From NCBI RefSeq assembly GCF_009674565.1, contig NZ_WKJL01000001.1, positions 496,001 to 560,000 on the forward strand: DNA of 64,000 nucleotides. The letters are read 5' to 3'. Shown piece by piece: positions 37,928 to 49,513 of this stretch. Both the position numbers and the translations under genes were made by a program. Origin of the DNA: Duganella aquatilis (GTDB lineage: Bacteria; Pseudomonadota; Gammaproteobacteria; Burkholderiales; Burkholderiaceae_D). Under the pieces are notes generated by a model. That model ran no database searches and was not told the origin of the DNA. It saw only the letters and a program-made list of their open reading frames with translations. Each line of letters starts with the position of its first letter. The stretch's first letter is position 1.

Positions 37928-38797
37928 TTAGCCGACGATGCGCAAAGAATAGTCGGTGGCCCGGATATCCTTGGTCAGGCTGCCGATCGAGATGCGGTCC
38001 ACGCCTGTTTCGGCGATGGCGCGCACGGTGTCGAAGTTGATGCCGCCGGACGCTTCCAGCAGCGCGCGGCCGGCGTTGATGCCTACCGCTTCGCGCATCA
38101 TGTCGGTGCTGAAGTTATCCAGCAGGATCGACAAGGCGCCCGCTTCCAGCGCTTCCTTCAACTCATCCAGCGACTCCACTTCCACCTGGATGCTGACGCC
38201 CTTGTCCAGGCGCTTGGCCGCTAGCACCGCGTTGGTGATGCCGCCTGCCGCCGCAATGTGGTTTTCCTTGATCAGGATGCCGTCGTACAGCGCCAGGCGC
38301 TGATTCTGGCCGCCGCCGACACGCACCGCGTACTTCTGCGCCAGGCGCAGGCCCGGCAAGGTCTTGCGCGTGTCGAGGATGGCGGCGCGGGTGCCGGCGA
38401 TCACGTCGACGTATTTGCGGGTGGCGGTCGCCACGCCGGACAGCAGTTGCATGAAGTTCAGCGCGCCGCGTTCGGCGGTCAGCAGCGCACGCGCTGGACC
38501 TTCGATGGTGCAGACTACGCTGTCGGCCTTCATCACATCGCCTTCCGCGTACTTCCAGTCGATTTCAATCCCGGCCTGCATGCAGTTCATGATGCCTTCG
38601 AACCAGGGCGCGCCGCACAGCACCGCGTCTTCGCGCACGATCACGCGCGCCTTGGCGCGGCCGCCTTCCGGCACCAGCAGGCCGGTCAGGTCGCCGCTGC
38701 CCACGTCTTCCAGCAACGCCGACAGCAGGTTTGCTTCAAATGCCGATTTCAACGCGTCGTCGAACGGCGCGAACTTGTTCACCAGAGTACTCATCAT
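37928..38797 (-). CDS. nadC: Nicotinate-nucleotide pyrophosphorylase (carboxylating)
   Basis: Converts quinolinate and PRPP to nicotinate mononucleotide. 289 residues with [40 protein letters not shown] and the C-terminal [20 protein letters not shown]. Its start overlaps the nadA stop (ATGATG), so nadA-nadC form an operon. A second ATG 3 bases later is equally possible. Confidence 0.95.
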   Translation of the reverse strand: MMSTLVNKFAPFDDALKSAFEANLLSALLEDVGSGDLTGLLVPEGGRAKARVIVREDAVLCGAPWFEGIMNCMQAGIEIDWKYAEGDVMKADSVVCTIEGPARALLTAERGALNFMQLLSGVATATRKYVDVIAGTRAAILDTRKTLPGLRLAQKYAVRVGGGQNQRLALYDGILIKENHIAAAGGITNAVLAAKRLDKGVSIQVEVESLDELKEALEAGALSILLDNFSTDMMREAVGINAGRALLEASGGINFDTVRAIAETGVDRISIGSLTKDIRATDYSLRIVG

Positions 38798-39948
38798 GCA
38801 GGACCGATTCCCGAAAACAGTTGCGCTTCCTTTGCCAGGTCAGGGCCCGGCTGCACCTTGGCCTTCTTGGCTGCCGCGAAGTCCAGCATGCGGGTGATCG
38901 AGACCACGGCCTGCTTGCCGATTTCCGCATCGACGAAGATTTCGTTGTTGGCGCTGACCGCCGGATTGTCCATGTTCTCCAGCACGTCGGCCAGATTCTG
39001 CAGGCCGTTCATCGCCATCCACGGGCAGTGCGCGCAGCTCTTGCAGGTGGCGCTGTTGCCGGCGGTCGGCGCTTCGATGAAGCGTTTGCCCGGCGCCGCG
39101 GCGCGCATCTTGTGCAGGATGCCGTTGTCGGTGGCGACGATGAAGGTGTCGCAGTCCGACTCCACGGCGGCGTTGATGATCTGCGTGGTCGAGCCGACGA
39201 CATCGGCCAGCGCCACCACGTTGGCCGGCGATTCCGGATGCACCAGGATCTTCGCCTCCGGGTACTGTGCCTTCAGCAGCTCCAGCTCCACGCCTTTGAA
39301 TTCGTCATGCACCAGGCAGGAGCCCTGCCACAGCAGCATGTCGGCGCCGGTCTGCTTCTGGATGTAGGAACCCAGGTGCTTGTCCGGCGCCCACAGGATC
39401 TTCTTGCCCTGCTCGTGCAGGTGCTTGACGATATCCAGGCCAATCGACGAGGTCACCATCCAGTCGGCGCGCGCCTTGACGGCGGCGCTGGTGTTGGCAT
39501 ACACCACCACCGTGCGGTCCGGATGCGCATCGCAATAGGCGGCGAATTCGTCGGCCGGGCAGCCCAGGTCCAGCGAGCAGGTCGCGTCCAGGTCCGGCAT
39601 CAGGATGCGTTTTTCCGGGCTGAGGATCTTGGCGGTTTCGCCCATGAAGCGCACGCCCGCCACCACCAGCGTCTTGGCCGGATGATCGCGGCCGAAGCGC
39701 GCCATCTCCAGCGAATCGGAGACGCAGCCGCCGGTTTCCTCGGCCAGATCCTGCAGGTCGGCGTCCACATAATAATGGGACACCAGGACTGCCTGCTTCT
39801 CCTTCAGCAGGCGCTTGATGCGTTCTTTGAGTTCGATGCGCTGTTCAGCGCTAGGAGTCGCTGGCGTGCGCGCCCAGGCATGGGCGGTGCAGCTGGCTCC
39901 GTCTTGTGGATGTTCGTACTCGACGGGTTTGATCTCAATGGCTTGCAT
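38794..39948 (-). CDS. nadA: Quinolinate synthase A
   Basis: A 384-residue iron-sulphur enzyme that condenses iminoaspartate with dihydroxyacetone phosphate. Candidate cluster Cys lie in [21 protein letters not shown] and CKSCAHCPW, matching the three NadA ligand regions. [20 protein letters not shown] is the typical N-terminal motif. It is first in the nadA-nadC operon and works with nadB. Confidence 0.95.
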   Translation of the reverse strand: MQAIEIKPVEYEHPQDGASCTAHAWARTPATPSAEQRIELKERIKRLLKEKQAVLVSHYYVDADLQDLAEETGGCVSDSLEMARFGRDHPAKTLVVAGVRFMGETAKILSPEKRILMPDLDATCSLDLGCPADEFAAYCDAHPDRTVVVYANTSAAVKARADWMVTSSIGLDIVKHLHEQGKKILWAPDKHLGSYIQKQTGADMLLWQGSCLVHDEFKGVELELLKAQYPEAKILVHPESPANVVALADVVGSTTQIINAAVESDCDTFIVATDNGILHKMRAAAPGKRFIEAPTAGNSATCKSCAHCPWMAMNGLQNLADVLENMDNPAVSANNEIFVDAEIGKQAVVSITRMLDFAAAKKAKVQPGPDLAKEAQLFSGIGPA

Positions 39949-39953
39949 AGTCT

Positions 39954-41555
39954 TTAGGCGATACCCTGGCTGGTCAGATACTCTTCGTAGTTGCCGCGGA
40001 AGTCGACGACTTCATTGTCCTTGATCTCGATGATGCGATTGGCCAGCGACGACACGAATTCGCGGTCGTGCGAGACGAAGATCAGGGTGCCGGCGTATTT
40101 ATCAAGCGCGATGTTCAGCGACTCGATCGATTCCATGTCCATGTGGTTGGTGGGTTCATCGAGCAGCAGCACGTTGTGACGGCCCAGCATCAGCTTACCG
40201 TACATCATGCGGCCCTTTTCACCACCGGACAGCACGCGCACCGACTTCTTCACCTCGTCGCCGCCGAACAGCAGGCGACCCAGGATCGAGCGCACGGCCT
40301 GGTCGTCATCGCCTTCCTTGGTCCATTTGCCCATCCAGTCGGTCAGCGAGATATCGGTGGCGAAATCTTCGGTCGGATCCTGCGGCATGTAGCCGACGTT
40401 GGCGTTTTCCGCCCACTTGACGGTGCCGTGATCGGCGTGCAGGCCGGCGATGTCGTCGCCGCCGATGCAGCGCAACAGCGTGGTCTTACCGGCGCCGTTG
40501 GCGCCGATGATGGCGATGCGTTCGCCCGCTTCAACCATGATGCTGAAGTTGTTGAACAGCGTGCGGTCGTATTTTTTGCTGATGCTGTCGGTTTCCACGG
40601 CCAGGCGGTGCAGCTTCTTCTCGCCTTCGAAACGCACGAACGGATAGGCGCGCGACGACGGTTTGATGTCTTCGACCTTGATCTTGTCGATCATCTTGGC
40701 GCGCGAGGTGGCCTGGCGGGCCTTGGACTTGTTGGCCGAGAAGCGGCGCACGAAGTCCTGCAGCTCGGCGACTTTCTCTTTCGCCTTGGCGTTGTTGGCC
40801 AGCTGCTGGTTGCGCGCTTGCGTCGAGGCCAGCATGTAGTCGTCGTAATTGCCTGGGTAGATCTTCAGCGTACCGTAATCCATGTCGGCCACGTGGGTGC
40901 ACACCTGGTTCAGGAAGTGGCGATCGTGGGAAATGATGATCATGGTGGAGTTGCGCTCGTTGAGCACATCTTCCAGCCAGCGGATGGTGTTGATGTCCAG
41001 GTTATTGGTCGGTTCGTCGAGCAGCAGGATGTCCGGGTTCGAGAACAGGGCCTGCGCCAGCAGCACACGCAGCTTCCAGCCTGGCGACACGGCGCTCATC
41101 GGGCCCTGGTGCAGGTCGATGCTGATGCCAACGCCCAGCAGCAGTTCGCCGGCGCGCGATTCGGCGGTGTAGCCATCGTATTCCGAGACTTTGCCTTCCA
41201 GATCGGCGGCCTTCATGTAGTCGTCGTCGGTGGCGTCCGGGTTGGCGTAGATCGCGTCGCGTTCGGCGATGGCGGCCCACATCTCGGTGTGGCCCATCAT
41301 GACCACGTCCAGCACGCGCATGTCTTCGTACGCAAACTGATCCTGACGCAGCTTGCCCAGGCGTTCGTTCACGTCCAGCATCACGTTGCCTGCCGACGGA
41401 TCGAGGTCGCCGCCGAGGATTTTCATGAAGGTGGACTTGCCGCAGCCGTTGGCGCCGATCAGGCCATAACGGTTGCCATCGCCGAATTTGACGGAGATGT
41501 TTTCAAACAGCGGCTTGGCGCCGAATTGCATCGTGATGTTTGCGGTACTGAGCAT
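39954..41555 (-). CDS. ybiT: ABC-F ATPase of the YbiT type
   Basis: A 533-residue protein with two ABC domains and no membrane part. Walker [10 protein letters not shown] and GANGAGKTT; Walker B LLLDEPT twice; the second signature is LSGGEKGR, while the first is VSPGWKLR, as is usual in YbiT. ABC-F proteins act on the ribosome. Length fits YbiT. It lies 5 bases upstream of nadA on the same strand, so it may be co-transcribed with it. Confidence 0.92.
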   Translation of the reverse strand: MLSTANITMQFGAKPLFENISVKFGDGNRYGLIGANGCGKSTFMKILGGDLDPSAGNVMLDVNERLGKLRQDQFAYEDMRVLDVVMMGHTEMWAAIAERDAIYANPDATDDDYMKAADLEGKVSEYDGYTAESRAGELLLGVGISIDLHQGPMSAVSPGWKLRVLLAQALFSNPDILLLDEPTNNLDINTIRWLEDVLNERNSTMIIISHDRHFLNQVCTHVADMDYGTLKIYPGNYDDYMLASTQARNQQLANNAKAKEKVAELQDFVRRFSANKSKARQATSRAKMIDKIKVEDIKPSSRAYPFVRFEGEKKLHRLAVETDSISKKYDRTLFNNFSIMVEAGERIAIIGANGAGKTTLLRCIGGDDIAGLHADHGTVKWAENANVGYMPQDPTEDFATDISLTDWMGKWTKEGDDDQAVRSILGRLLFGGDEVKKSVRVLSGGEKGRMMYGKLMLGRHNVLLLDEPTNHMDMESIESLNIALDKYAGTLIFVSHDREFVSSLANRIIEIKDNEVVDFRGNYEEYLTSQGIA

Positions 41556-41724
41556 TTGGAGTTGGACTTTGCAGAATAGATAGAGCGAAAGGAGAAATTA
41601 TACAGCAAGCAGGCCAGATCGCGTGTAAGCCCATATAAAACAAGCACTTACACCAGCTTAATACACCTCAAATCACCGCCGGACGCGGATTGACAGTGTA
41701 CTGGACCCGACGCAGACTAGGCCG

Positions 41725-42084
41725 ATGGATACGCCGTCAATCAAAGATTATGTGGACGCCAGCCGCGACCAGATCGCCGCTCAAACGCGCGCGTATTACG
41801 GCATGACTCACTTCCGGCTGGCCGAAATGGAGGCGCACATCATCGCTCGTCTTGCCGAGATGGAAACTCGGCTATTGCGCGGCCAAGCCGAGGTACTCAA
41901 ATGGTGCATCGGCATCATGCTCACCGGCCTGGCGATCATCATGACCGTCACCACCTCGATATCCGTCTATCTTTACACCTCCACCCAAGGCCAGATTCAG
42001 TCCCTCGCCCAGAATGTCGATGCACTGGGGCGCGAAGTTCGCGCCTTGCGGCCGGCCATCAACCCAGGGTCGGATAATCGCTGA
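41725..42084 (+). CDS. Small coiled-coil membrane protein
   Basis: A 119-residue protein with a coiled coil (MEAHIIARLAEMETRLLRG) and one membrane helix (WCIGIMLTGLAIIMTVTT). The outline matches the prophage protein at 20927. Its 3' end overlaps the ldcA-like gene on the other strand by 26 bases. Function unknown. Confidence 0.6.
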   Translation: MDTPSIKDYVDASRDQIAAQTRAYYGMTHFRLAEMEAHIIARLAEMETRLLRGQAEVLKWCIGIMLTGLAIIMTVTTSISVYLYTSTQGQIQSLAQNVDALGREVRALRPAINPGSDNR

Positions 42085-42982
42085 TCGTCAGGTCGAATGC
42101 GCGTTCGGTGGACACCAGGTGCGCGCCGCCGCCGTATGGCAGGGTGGCGCGTTCCTTGATGTGGCCGAACGGCAGGCCGGTCAGCACCGGGATCGGCAGC
42201 CGCTCGCGCAGGTAGGCCAGCATGGCGTCGAAGTCATAGCCGTTGTCCAGCGGCGCCAGCTTGTAGCCGGAGAAATCGCCCAGCACCAGCGCGCGCTGGC
42301 CGTCCAGCGCGCCGGCATAAAACAGTTGCAGCACCATGCGCTCGACGCGGTACGGATGTTCGCTGATGTCCTCGATGAAGCAAATCCCGCCCTCCAGCGC
42401 CTGGAAATACGGTGTGCCGAGCAGGCTCACCATCATCGCCAGATTGCCGCCCCACAGCTTGCCGCTGACGTCCACCACCGGATTGTCCGCCACGCCCTCG
42501 GCAACCGCGCCGCGCACCGTGTGCACCGGTCCGCGCAGGCAATCCCAGAACTGGTTCAGCGTGTACGCTACCGGCTCGTCGCGGATAAAATCGTCGCAGA
42601 TCATCGGACCGCCAAAGCTGATGCGGCCGGTCTGCTTCAGCAGCGGCATCTGGAACGCCGTGAAATCGCTGTAGCCGACAAACAGCTTGCCGCTGTCCGC
42701 CATCTGGTGAAAATCGATCATCGGCAGCAGACGCGACATGCCGTAGGAGCCGCGCAGCGCGATCACCACCTGCACCTGCGGGTCCGCCGCCGCCGCGTTC
42801 AGCTGCGCCAGACGCCATTCATCCGTGCCGCCGAAGCGCTGGAAGCGCTTGTCGTCGTCATAGTAGTTGTGGACCAGGAAGCCTTGCTGTTCAAGGCGCT
42901 GCACGCCGCGCTGAAGCGCGTCGTTGTCCGGCGCGCGGCCGCTGGGTGCGGCAATCGCGATGCCGATTTGTGGAGTGCTCAA
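42059..42982 (-). CDS. ldcA: LD-carboxypeptidase, S66 family
   Basis: A 307-residue cytoplasmic enzyme that removes the terminal D-Ala from murein tetrapeptides during recycling. Catalytic Ser in RGSYGMSRLL, Glu in FIEDISEHPYRVERM, His in FGHI. Last gene of the queE-queD-tadA-hydrolase-ldcA operon, 10 bases after the hydrolase. Confidence 0.9.
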   Translation of the reverse strand: MSTPQIGIAIAAPSGRAPDNDALQRGVQRLEQQGFLVHNYYDDDKRFQRFGGTDEWRLAQLNAAAADPQVQVVIALRGSYGMSRLLPMIDFHQMADSGKLFVGYSDFTAFQMPLLKQTGRISFGGPMICDDFIRDEPVAYTLNQFWDCLRGPVHTVRGAVAEGVADNPVVDVSGKLWGGNLAMMVSLLGTPYFQALEGGICFIEDISEHPYRVERMVLQLFYAGALDGQRALVLGDFSGYKLAPLDNGYDFDAMLAYLRERLPIPVLTGLPFGHIKERATLPYGGGAHLVSTERAFDLTISDYPTLG

Positions 42983-42992
42983 AATATCTCTG

Positions 42993-43952
42993 TCAGTGAT
43001 GGGTGCCGCTGCCCGCCCGATGCGGAGCCAGCGGAGGAAGTTCCGCCGTCATATTACCGCGCAGGTGTTGGTCGAGCAAGGCAAGCAGGCGTTCGATCAG
43101 CTGCTGCGGCAAGTCGTGTCCCATGCCTTCGATGATGTGCAGGCGCGCGCCCGGTATCGCCTGCGCCGTGTCGACGCCGCAGGCCACCGGCAGCAGCGGA
43201 TCGGCGGCGCCGTGGATCACCATGGCCGGACAGCGTATCTTGCGCAACAGCGCCGTGCGGTCGCCGGCCGCCACGACGGCCACCATCTGCCGCGCCACGC
43301 CGTCCGGATTGGCGCCACGGTCGATCGCCCGCTCGATATTGGCGCGCATCACGCGCTCCGGCGTCGGGAACGACGGACTGCCGATCACCTTGTACACATT
43401 AACGATGCGGTCCACCGTCGCCTTGCGGTCGCTCGGATCGCCGGACCGCATCATCGCGTTGCGCGCGGACGCGGTCGGCCCCGGCAAGCCGCGCCGGCCG
43501 CTGGTGGACATGATGGAGGTGAGGCTGAGTGTACGGTCCGGGAAACGCGCCGCCATAATCTGGGCAATCATGCCGCCCATGGAAACGCCGACCAGGTGCG
43601 CGCGTGCCAGGCCCAGCGCGTCGAGCAAGGCGACGGCGTCGTCGGCCATATCGTAAAGAGTGTAGGCGGTCGCCTGTTTCAGGCCGACCAGGGACTTCAG
43701 ATAAGCCCAGACCAGGTTGGGCTTCTTGTGCTGGCGCATCTTGGTGGACAGGCCGATATCGCGGTTGTCGAAGCGGATCACGTAATAACCCTGCTCCACC
43801 AGCCCATCGACCATATCCTTCGGCCAGGCGATCAGCTGCATGCCCAACCCCATGATCAGCAGCACCGGCGGATCAACCGGATTCCCACTGGTTTCGTAGG
43901 CAATCGTGATGCCGTTTGCTTGCACGCTGGCCAAGGCTGTCTCCCAAATCAC
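42993..43952 (-). CDS. Alpha/beta hydrolase
   Basis: A 319-residue hydrolase: nucleophile elbow GVSMGGM, oxyanion region LLIMGLGMQLIAWP, acid/His part GAADPLLPVACG and GMGHDLP. Likely esterase or lactonase of the carboxylesterase type; substrate unknown. Located between tadA and ldcA in the same operon. Confidence 0.85.
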   Translation of the reverse strand: MIWETALASVQANGITIAYETSGNPVDPPVLLIMGLGMQLIAWPKDMVDGLVEQGYYVIRFDNRDIGLSTKMRQHKKPNLVWAYLKSLVGLKQATAYTLYDMADDAVALLDALGLARAHLVGVSMGGMIAQIMAARFPDRTLSLTSIMSTSGRRGLPGPTASARNAMMRSGDPSDRKATVDRIVNVYKVIGSPSFPTPERVMRANIERAIDRGANPDGVARQMVAVVAAGDRTALLRKIRCPAMVIHGAADPLLPVACGVDTAQAIPGARLHIIEGMGHDLPQQLIERLLALLDQHLRGNMTAELPPLAPHRAGSGTHH

Positions 43953-43975
43953 ACTTGGGATTTAGCATACCATTT

Positions 43976-44897
<922 letters not shown>

Positions 44898-44900
44898 TAA

Positions 44901-45536
44901 TTATGGTATCTGTAAAAGTTTATGGGTTTGCAAGCTCAGCTTCCACTTCGGGTTGCGCTTGCAGGTCTCGATCGCCAGCCTGGTGTTGAATTCGGCCAGC
45001 GGGCCGTCCATGGCCTGCACGAAGAAATTCTCGAAGTCCAGCTGCTCGTAGACCGACAGATCCTGGTTGGTCTGCGGGATCACGACCTTGATTTCACTGC
45101 CCTTCCTGACCACCAGTTCCGACCCCATTTTCGGGCTGACGCAGATCCAGTCCACGCCTTCCGGCACCGGCAGGGTACCGTTGGTTTCAATCGCAATGGT
45201 GAAGCCGACCGCGTGCATGGCGTCGATCAGCGGCTTGTCCAGTTGCAGCAGCGGCTCGCCGCCGGTGAACACCACGTACTTGCTGGCGGTATAAGTTTCC
45301 GGCCACAGCGCGTTGATGGTCGCGGCCAGTTGTTCAGGCGTCTTGAACTTGCCGCCGCCTTCGCCGTCGGTGCCGACAAAGTCGGTATCGCAGAACTGGC
45401 AAATGGCGCTGGCGCGGTCGCTCTCGCGGCCGGTCCACAGGTTGCAGCCGGAAAAGCGGCAGAACACCGCCGGGCGGCCGGCGTGGGCGCCCTCACCCTG
45501 CAACGTGTAGAAAATCTCTTTGATGCTGTAAGTCAC
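44901..45536 (-). CDS. queE: 7-carboxy-7-deazaguanine synthase
   Basis: A 211-residue radical-SAM enzyme. Cys motif with an insertion (C-x14-C-x2-C in CNLWTGRESDRASAICQFC) that marks the QueE branch; SAM-binding TGGEPLLQ; ETNGTLPV. First gene of the que operon. Confidence 0.94.
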   Translation of the reverse strand: MTYSIKEIFYTLQGEGAHAGRPAVFCRFSGCNLWTGRESDRASAICQFCDTDFVGTDGEGGGKFKTPEQLAATINALWPETYTASKYVVFTGGEPLLQLDKPLIDAMHAVGFTIAIETNGTLPVPEGVDWICVSPKMGSELVVRKGSEIKVVIPQTNQDLSVYEQLDFENFFVQAMDGPLAEFNTRLAIETCKRNPKWKLSLQTHKLLQIP

Positions 45537-45678
45537 GATAGTTCCTGATAGGACAACCCTCGATTATATCTCACGCTGCGGATTTCCGGATAGCAGCACC
45601 TGAAGTTGACATTTCACAATGCTTCCGCAAGACAAGCACGCTAAGGTCATCGGTGGGTCCACCCTGGGACGATACACC

Positions 45679-46452
45679 ATGAGCTATGCGCCTTCTCTCC
45701 TCGAAATCGACGTCGTCTGCGCCAGCTTCTGCGCGGCGGCCCTCGCCGCCTGCCTGTGGCTATGGTGGCGACAGCGCGGCGACATGCGCCGCGCCCTGGC
45801 CGACGCCCGCCGCCAGGTGGCGCGTCTCAGCGCCACCCAGCAATCGCTGCGTGACGCCGACCGCCGCCGCATCGCGCGCGACCTGCACGATGACCTGGGC
45901 CAGCGCCTGATGGCTCTCAGCATAGACGCAGCCGCCCTGGCGCGCCAGTATCCCGCATTGAAAACGCCGCTGGCCGCGCTGGAACAACGCATCCAGCACG
46001 CCACCCGGGCCATGCGCGCCATCATCCGCGACTTGCCGGACGAGGCGCTGGAATCCGGACTGGAAGGCGCGGTGCAGCAGCAGATCGACCAGTTCTCCCG
46101 GCTGAGCGGCATTCGCTGCCGGCTGGACGCCGCACCCGAAGTCTTTGCCGCCGCGCCGGAGGTCGGCGTCGGCCACGTAGTCTACCGCGTGCTGCAGGAA
46201 TCGCTGAGCAACATCGTGCGGCACGCGCAGGCGTCCGAAGTCTGCGTCGGCCTGTGCCGCCAGGAGCACAGCCTGAGCCTGACCGTGCGCGACAACGGCA
46301 TCGGCCTGGCGCAGCAGCTAGCCGGCGCCGGCCGCCGGGGCCACGGCCTGCGCGGCATCGCCCAGCGCGTGGCGGAGGCCGGCGGCCGCTTCGACATCGC
46401 CAGCACGCCGGGCGTCGGCACGGCGCTGACCATGTCCTTCCCTCTTCCCTGA
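45679..46452 (+). CDS. Histidine kinase, NarL-type class
   Basis: A 257-residue kinase: one N-terminal membrane segment, no sensor domain, a phospho-acceptor region ARDLHDDLGQRL, and an ATPase domain with NIVRHAQA, DNGIGLAQ and GHGLRGIAQR. No response regulator gene is adjacent. Start 45679 is preferred; an upstream ATG at 45619 has no ribosome site. It is followed by a diguanylate cyclase 15 bases later. Confidence 0.85.
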   Translation: MSYAPSLLEIDVVCASFCAAALAACLWLWWRQRGDMRRALADARRQVARLSATQQSLRDADRRRIARDLHDDLGQRLMALSIDAAALARQYPALKTPLAALEQRIQHATRAMRAIIRDLPDEALESGLEGAVQQQIDQFSRLSGIRCRLDAAPEVFAAAPEVGVGHVVYRVLQESLSNIVRHAQASEVCVGLCRQEHSLSLTVRDNGIGLAQQLAGAGRRGHGLRGIAQRVAEAGGRFDIASTPGVGTALTMSFPLP

Positions 46453-46467
46453 AAACCAAGGCGCGCC

Positions 46468-47457
46468 ATGACCGGAACACAAAAAATCCAGCACGTGATG
46501 GAATTTTCGCAGGCAGACCAGCAGCACGGCTTTGCCCTCAAGCTGATGGAACTGCTGGTGATCCCCACCTTTGTCATCGACACGCAATGCCGGGTCATCA
46601 TCTGGAACCGCGCCTGCGAGCGCCTGACCGGCGTGCCGGCGTGGGAAGTGCTGGGCACCGCCGATCACTGGAAGAGTTTTTACGAAGAACAACGCCCCAC
46701 GCTGGCCGACCTGGTGATCCAGGGCCGCAGCGCCGAACTGCACCGGCTGTACCGCCAGCACGCGCGCCGCCACGAGGCCGACAACAACCTGTGCGCGGAA
46801 AACTGGTGCGACATGCCGCGCGTAGGCCGGCGCCGCTACCTGGCGGCCGACGCCAGCCCGATCTTCGACAGCGAAGGCAAGCTGGTGGCGGTGGTGGAAA
46901 CGCTGCGCGACGTCACCGACGAAAAGCGCGCGCAGGTGGCGCTGGAACAGCTGGCCACGCGCGACGGCCTGACCGGCCTGGCCAATCGCCGCTGCTTCGA
47001 CGACACCTTGAACGCCGAATGGCAGCGCGCGCTGCGCAACCAGCAGCCGCTATCGCTGCTGATGGTGGATGTCGACAACTTCAAGCAGTACAACGACGCC
47101 TACGGCCACCTGGGCGGCGACGAATGCCTGCAACGCATCGCCAGCGCCGTCTCCAGCGAGATGCGGGCCAACGACCTGGTGGCGCGTTACGGCGGGGAGG
47201 AATTCGCCGTCATCCTGCCGAATCAGTCGCTCAAGGGAGCGGCCATCGTGGCCGAGCGCATCCGCTGCCGGGTCGAACAGCTGCGGCTGCCCAACCTGGG
47301 CAGCAAGCAGCATGTGGTGACGGTGAGCATAGGCGCGGCGACCGCGCTGGCGGCGCCAGAAAACGATCCCAGTCAGTTGGTGGCAACGGCCGACTCGGCG
47401 CTCTACCGCGCCAAGCACATGGGCCGCAACCGCATCAGCCTGCCGGGAGCGGATTAG
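46468..47457 (+). CDS. PAS-GGDEF diguanylate cyclase
   Basis: A 329-residue protein: PAS domain (about 20-150, with RVIIWNRACERLTGVP) and GGDEF domain with GGEEF in ARYGGEEFAVIL, so it should be active. It makes cyclic di-GMP in response to a PAS ligand. Possibly co-transcribed with the kinase; its end overlaps the facing protease gene by 4 bases. Confidence 0.9.
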   Translation: MTGTQKIQHVMEFSQADQQHGFALKLMELLVIPTFVIDTQCRVIIWNRACERLTGVPAWEVLGTADHWKSFYEEQRPTLADLVIQGRSAELHRLYRQHARRHEADNNLCAENWCDMPRVGRRRYLAADASPIFDSEGKLVAVVETLRDVTDEKRAQVALEQLATRDGLTGLANRRCFDDTLNAEWQRALRNQQPLSLLMVDVDNFKQYNDAYGHLGGDECLQRIASAVSSEMRANDLVARYGGEEFAVILPNQSLKGAAIVAERIRCRVEQLRLPNLGSKQHVVTVSIGAATALAAPENDPSQLVATADSALYRAKHMGRNRISLPGAD

Positions 47458-49166
47458 GCGTGGTAAGGCGTGTAGGGAATGCCGACCGGGATGACGTGAC
47501 TCATCAGCTCAATGCCTTCCGCCGATTCCGAGAAGCCGACCAGCAGCGCTGCACGCGACATTCCATGAGACAACGCGTTCAGCCACAATTGAAGGCCGGC
47601 GGCATCCGGTGCGCGGTGCAGCACGTTGTTGTACAACAACGTAACAAAAGTGTTATCGGTGCTATTGGCGCCGTAAATGCGCACAAATTCATCGCTGCCC
47701 ACGAAGCCGGCCGCGAGCGACACCAGATCGTAACCGTTGTCCATCTTCGGCAGGAAGAATCCCATGCCGGCATCGTCCGGTGCGCGGTTGAGTGCCGCGT
47801 TATACAGGCGATAGATGCTGCCGGCGGTGCCATTGACATCCAGCGCCAGGCCGCCATCGGCAAATTCCAGGCGTTCCACGCCAGTCAGCAGGTCGGTGAC
47901 GCCGCTGCCGCTCAAATCTTTCAGTGTCACCGTCGCGCCGCTGGCCGACAGCGAGTAATTGGTCACGCTGCCGCTCAGTTTCAGCGTATCCACGCCCGCG
48001 CCGCCGAACACCAGCTGGTTGCCGGAACCGGCGGTCAGCACATCGTTGCCGGCCGTGCCGGACACCAACGCGTTGTAGCTGGACAGCTGAATGGTGGCGT
48101 CGCTGAATTGCAGCTTGGCGATGCCCTGCAAGGTATCGACGCCGTCGCCGCTGACGGTCAGCGTGTTGATGCTGCCGCTCAGCGTGTAGGACGCCAGCGC
48201 TTTGCCGAACACCACGGTATCGCTGCCGCCGTTGCCGGTGATCTGGTCGTTGCCGGCGCCCTCGTAAATCACGTCATTGCCGGCGCCGCCGGTGATGACA
48301 TTGCCCGCCGCATTGGCGTAGATGGTCGAGCCGCCGCTGCCGGCAATGGCGCGCTCAATCGTCACGTTGTAAGCGATCGAAATATTGTTGTAGCCCGGCG
48401 CGGTGGAGCTGAAGGTGCCGGCGTTCAGATTGATGACCGTGGCGTCGGTGCAGGCGGAAAAATCGAAGGTGTCGGCGCCGCCCGCATCCCAGATGCATTG
48501 CAGCGCCGCATCCTTGCTGAAGCTGTAGGTGTCGGCGCCGGTGTGGTAGCTCATGTTCGCGCCATACAGGTACTGCATGGCCTGGATGTCGTACAGCATC
48601 GGCGTGATGCCGTAATTGCCGTTCAGCTTGAAGCCCGAACCGACGTTGTAGGACATCTGCGAGTAATCAATATTGTCGGTAGCGGCCGGCAGGAACGGGC
48701 CGTCGATATCGCCACCTGCGGAATTGTAGTTGCCCGGATGCTTCAGCCCGAGCGTATGGCCAAGCTCGTGGATCAGCACCGCGATGCCGAAATCGCCGGC
48801 GGCAAAGCTGAAGTTGAAGGCATCCTTGTTATTGGTGTACAGCTGGACGGAGTTGACGCCGTCCGGCAGATAGGCGTAGCCGCTGCTGTTGTTGCCCTGG
48901 TCATTGGTGCCCAGCTGGATATCGCCATTCGACGCCACCTCGCGGAAGGTGATGTTGGCCACTGCCGCCCAGGTGGCCAGCGCGGTGCGCACGCCCTGCT
49001 GCTGCGTCGCAGTCATCGCGGCGAAGCCGCTGGCGTCTTCGGCGGTGGCGTCGGCCGGCACGCTGGTCAAAAAACTGTAGGTCAGGCTGACCGGCTGGCC
49101 CGCCTTGCTGTTCCAGCTGCTGTAGACCAGCGAGTCGATCGAATTATTTCCGGTTGTGAGGCTCAT
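47454..49166 (-). CDS. Serralysin-like RTX metalloprotease with DUF4214
   Basis: A 570-residue protein with the M10 zinc motif HELGHTLGLKH, a Met-turn YSQMSYN, RTX-type GGAGNDV/GAGNDQITGNGGSD repeats and a C-terminal DUF4214 helical domain. No N-terminal signal peptide, so a type I secretion system is expected. It digests outside proteins. No transporter genes are next to it. Confidence 0.9.
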   Translation of the reverse strand: MSLTTGNNSIDSLVYSSWNSKAGQPVSLTYSFLTSVPADATAEDASGFAAMTATQQQGVRTALATWAAVANITFREVASNGDIQLGTNDQGNNSSGYAYLPDGVNSVQLYTNNKDAFNFSFAAGDFGIAVLIHELGHTLGLKHPGNYNSAGGDIDGPFLPAATDNIDYSQMSYNVGSGFKLNGNYGITPMLYDIQAMQYLYGANMSYHTGADTYSFSKDAALQCIWDAGGADTFDFSACTDATVINLNAGTFSSTAPGYNNISIAYNVTIERAIAGSGGSTIYANAAGNVITGGAGNDVIYEGAGNDQITGNGGSDTVVFGKALASYTLSGSINTLTVSGDGVDTLQGIAKLQFSDATIQLSSYNALVSGTAGNDVLTAGSGNQLVFGGAGVDTLKLSGSVTNYSLSASGATVTLKDLSGSGVTDLLTGVERLEFADGGLALDVNGTAGSIYRLYNAALNRAPDDAGMGFFLPKMDNGYDLVSLAAGFVGSDEFVRIYGANSTDNTFVTLLYNNVLHRAPDAAGLQLWLNALSHGMSRAALLVGFSESAEGIELMSHVIPVGIPYTPYHA

Positions 49167-49264
49167 GACGCAGTCTTCAGGCTGTTAAACAAGTCTTGGG
49201 AGAATACCACTCCTGCGCCCCATTGACGTATGGTTTACACAAAAGGATGCTTTCACGCAACAAG

Positions 49265-49513
49265 TCAGTTAAAAGGATTGGCAACAATGGTATTGGCGGC
49301 CGGCGGCAGCGTGGCCGGCAAGGGCTGCGCTTCCAGCTTGGCGACCACATCGGCAAGCAGCAGCTGCAGCGTGCGGGCGTTGGCCAGGCCGGCCTGGTCG
49401 GCGGTCAGGTCGATATCGCCGCTGAGGGTGATGCGGTCGAGGCGGTTTTCCACCGTCAGGCCGCCGACATGCAGCACGTCCGACTCATTTTTATACGGCA
49501 CAAATTTGCTCAT
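49265..49513 (-). CDS. Conserved small protein (82 aa)
   Basis: Starts MSKFVPYKNESDVLHVGGLT and has an SGDIDLTADQAGLANARTLQ segment. Its start shares one base with the nuclease stop, so the two are coupled. The sequence looks like a small cytosolic protein of unknown role. Confidence 0.65.
   Translation of the reverse strand: MSKFVPYKNESDVLHVGGLTVENRLDRITLSGDIDLTADQAGLANARTLQLLLADVVAKLEAQPLPATLPPAANTIVANPFN

Noticed and set aside
46254..49226. Plus-strand open frame of 990 codons
   Set aside because: It crosses the end of the histidine kinase, the cyclase and the whole antisense of the RTX protease. It has no domain; it is a composite shadow.
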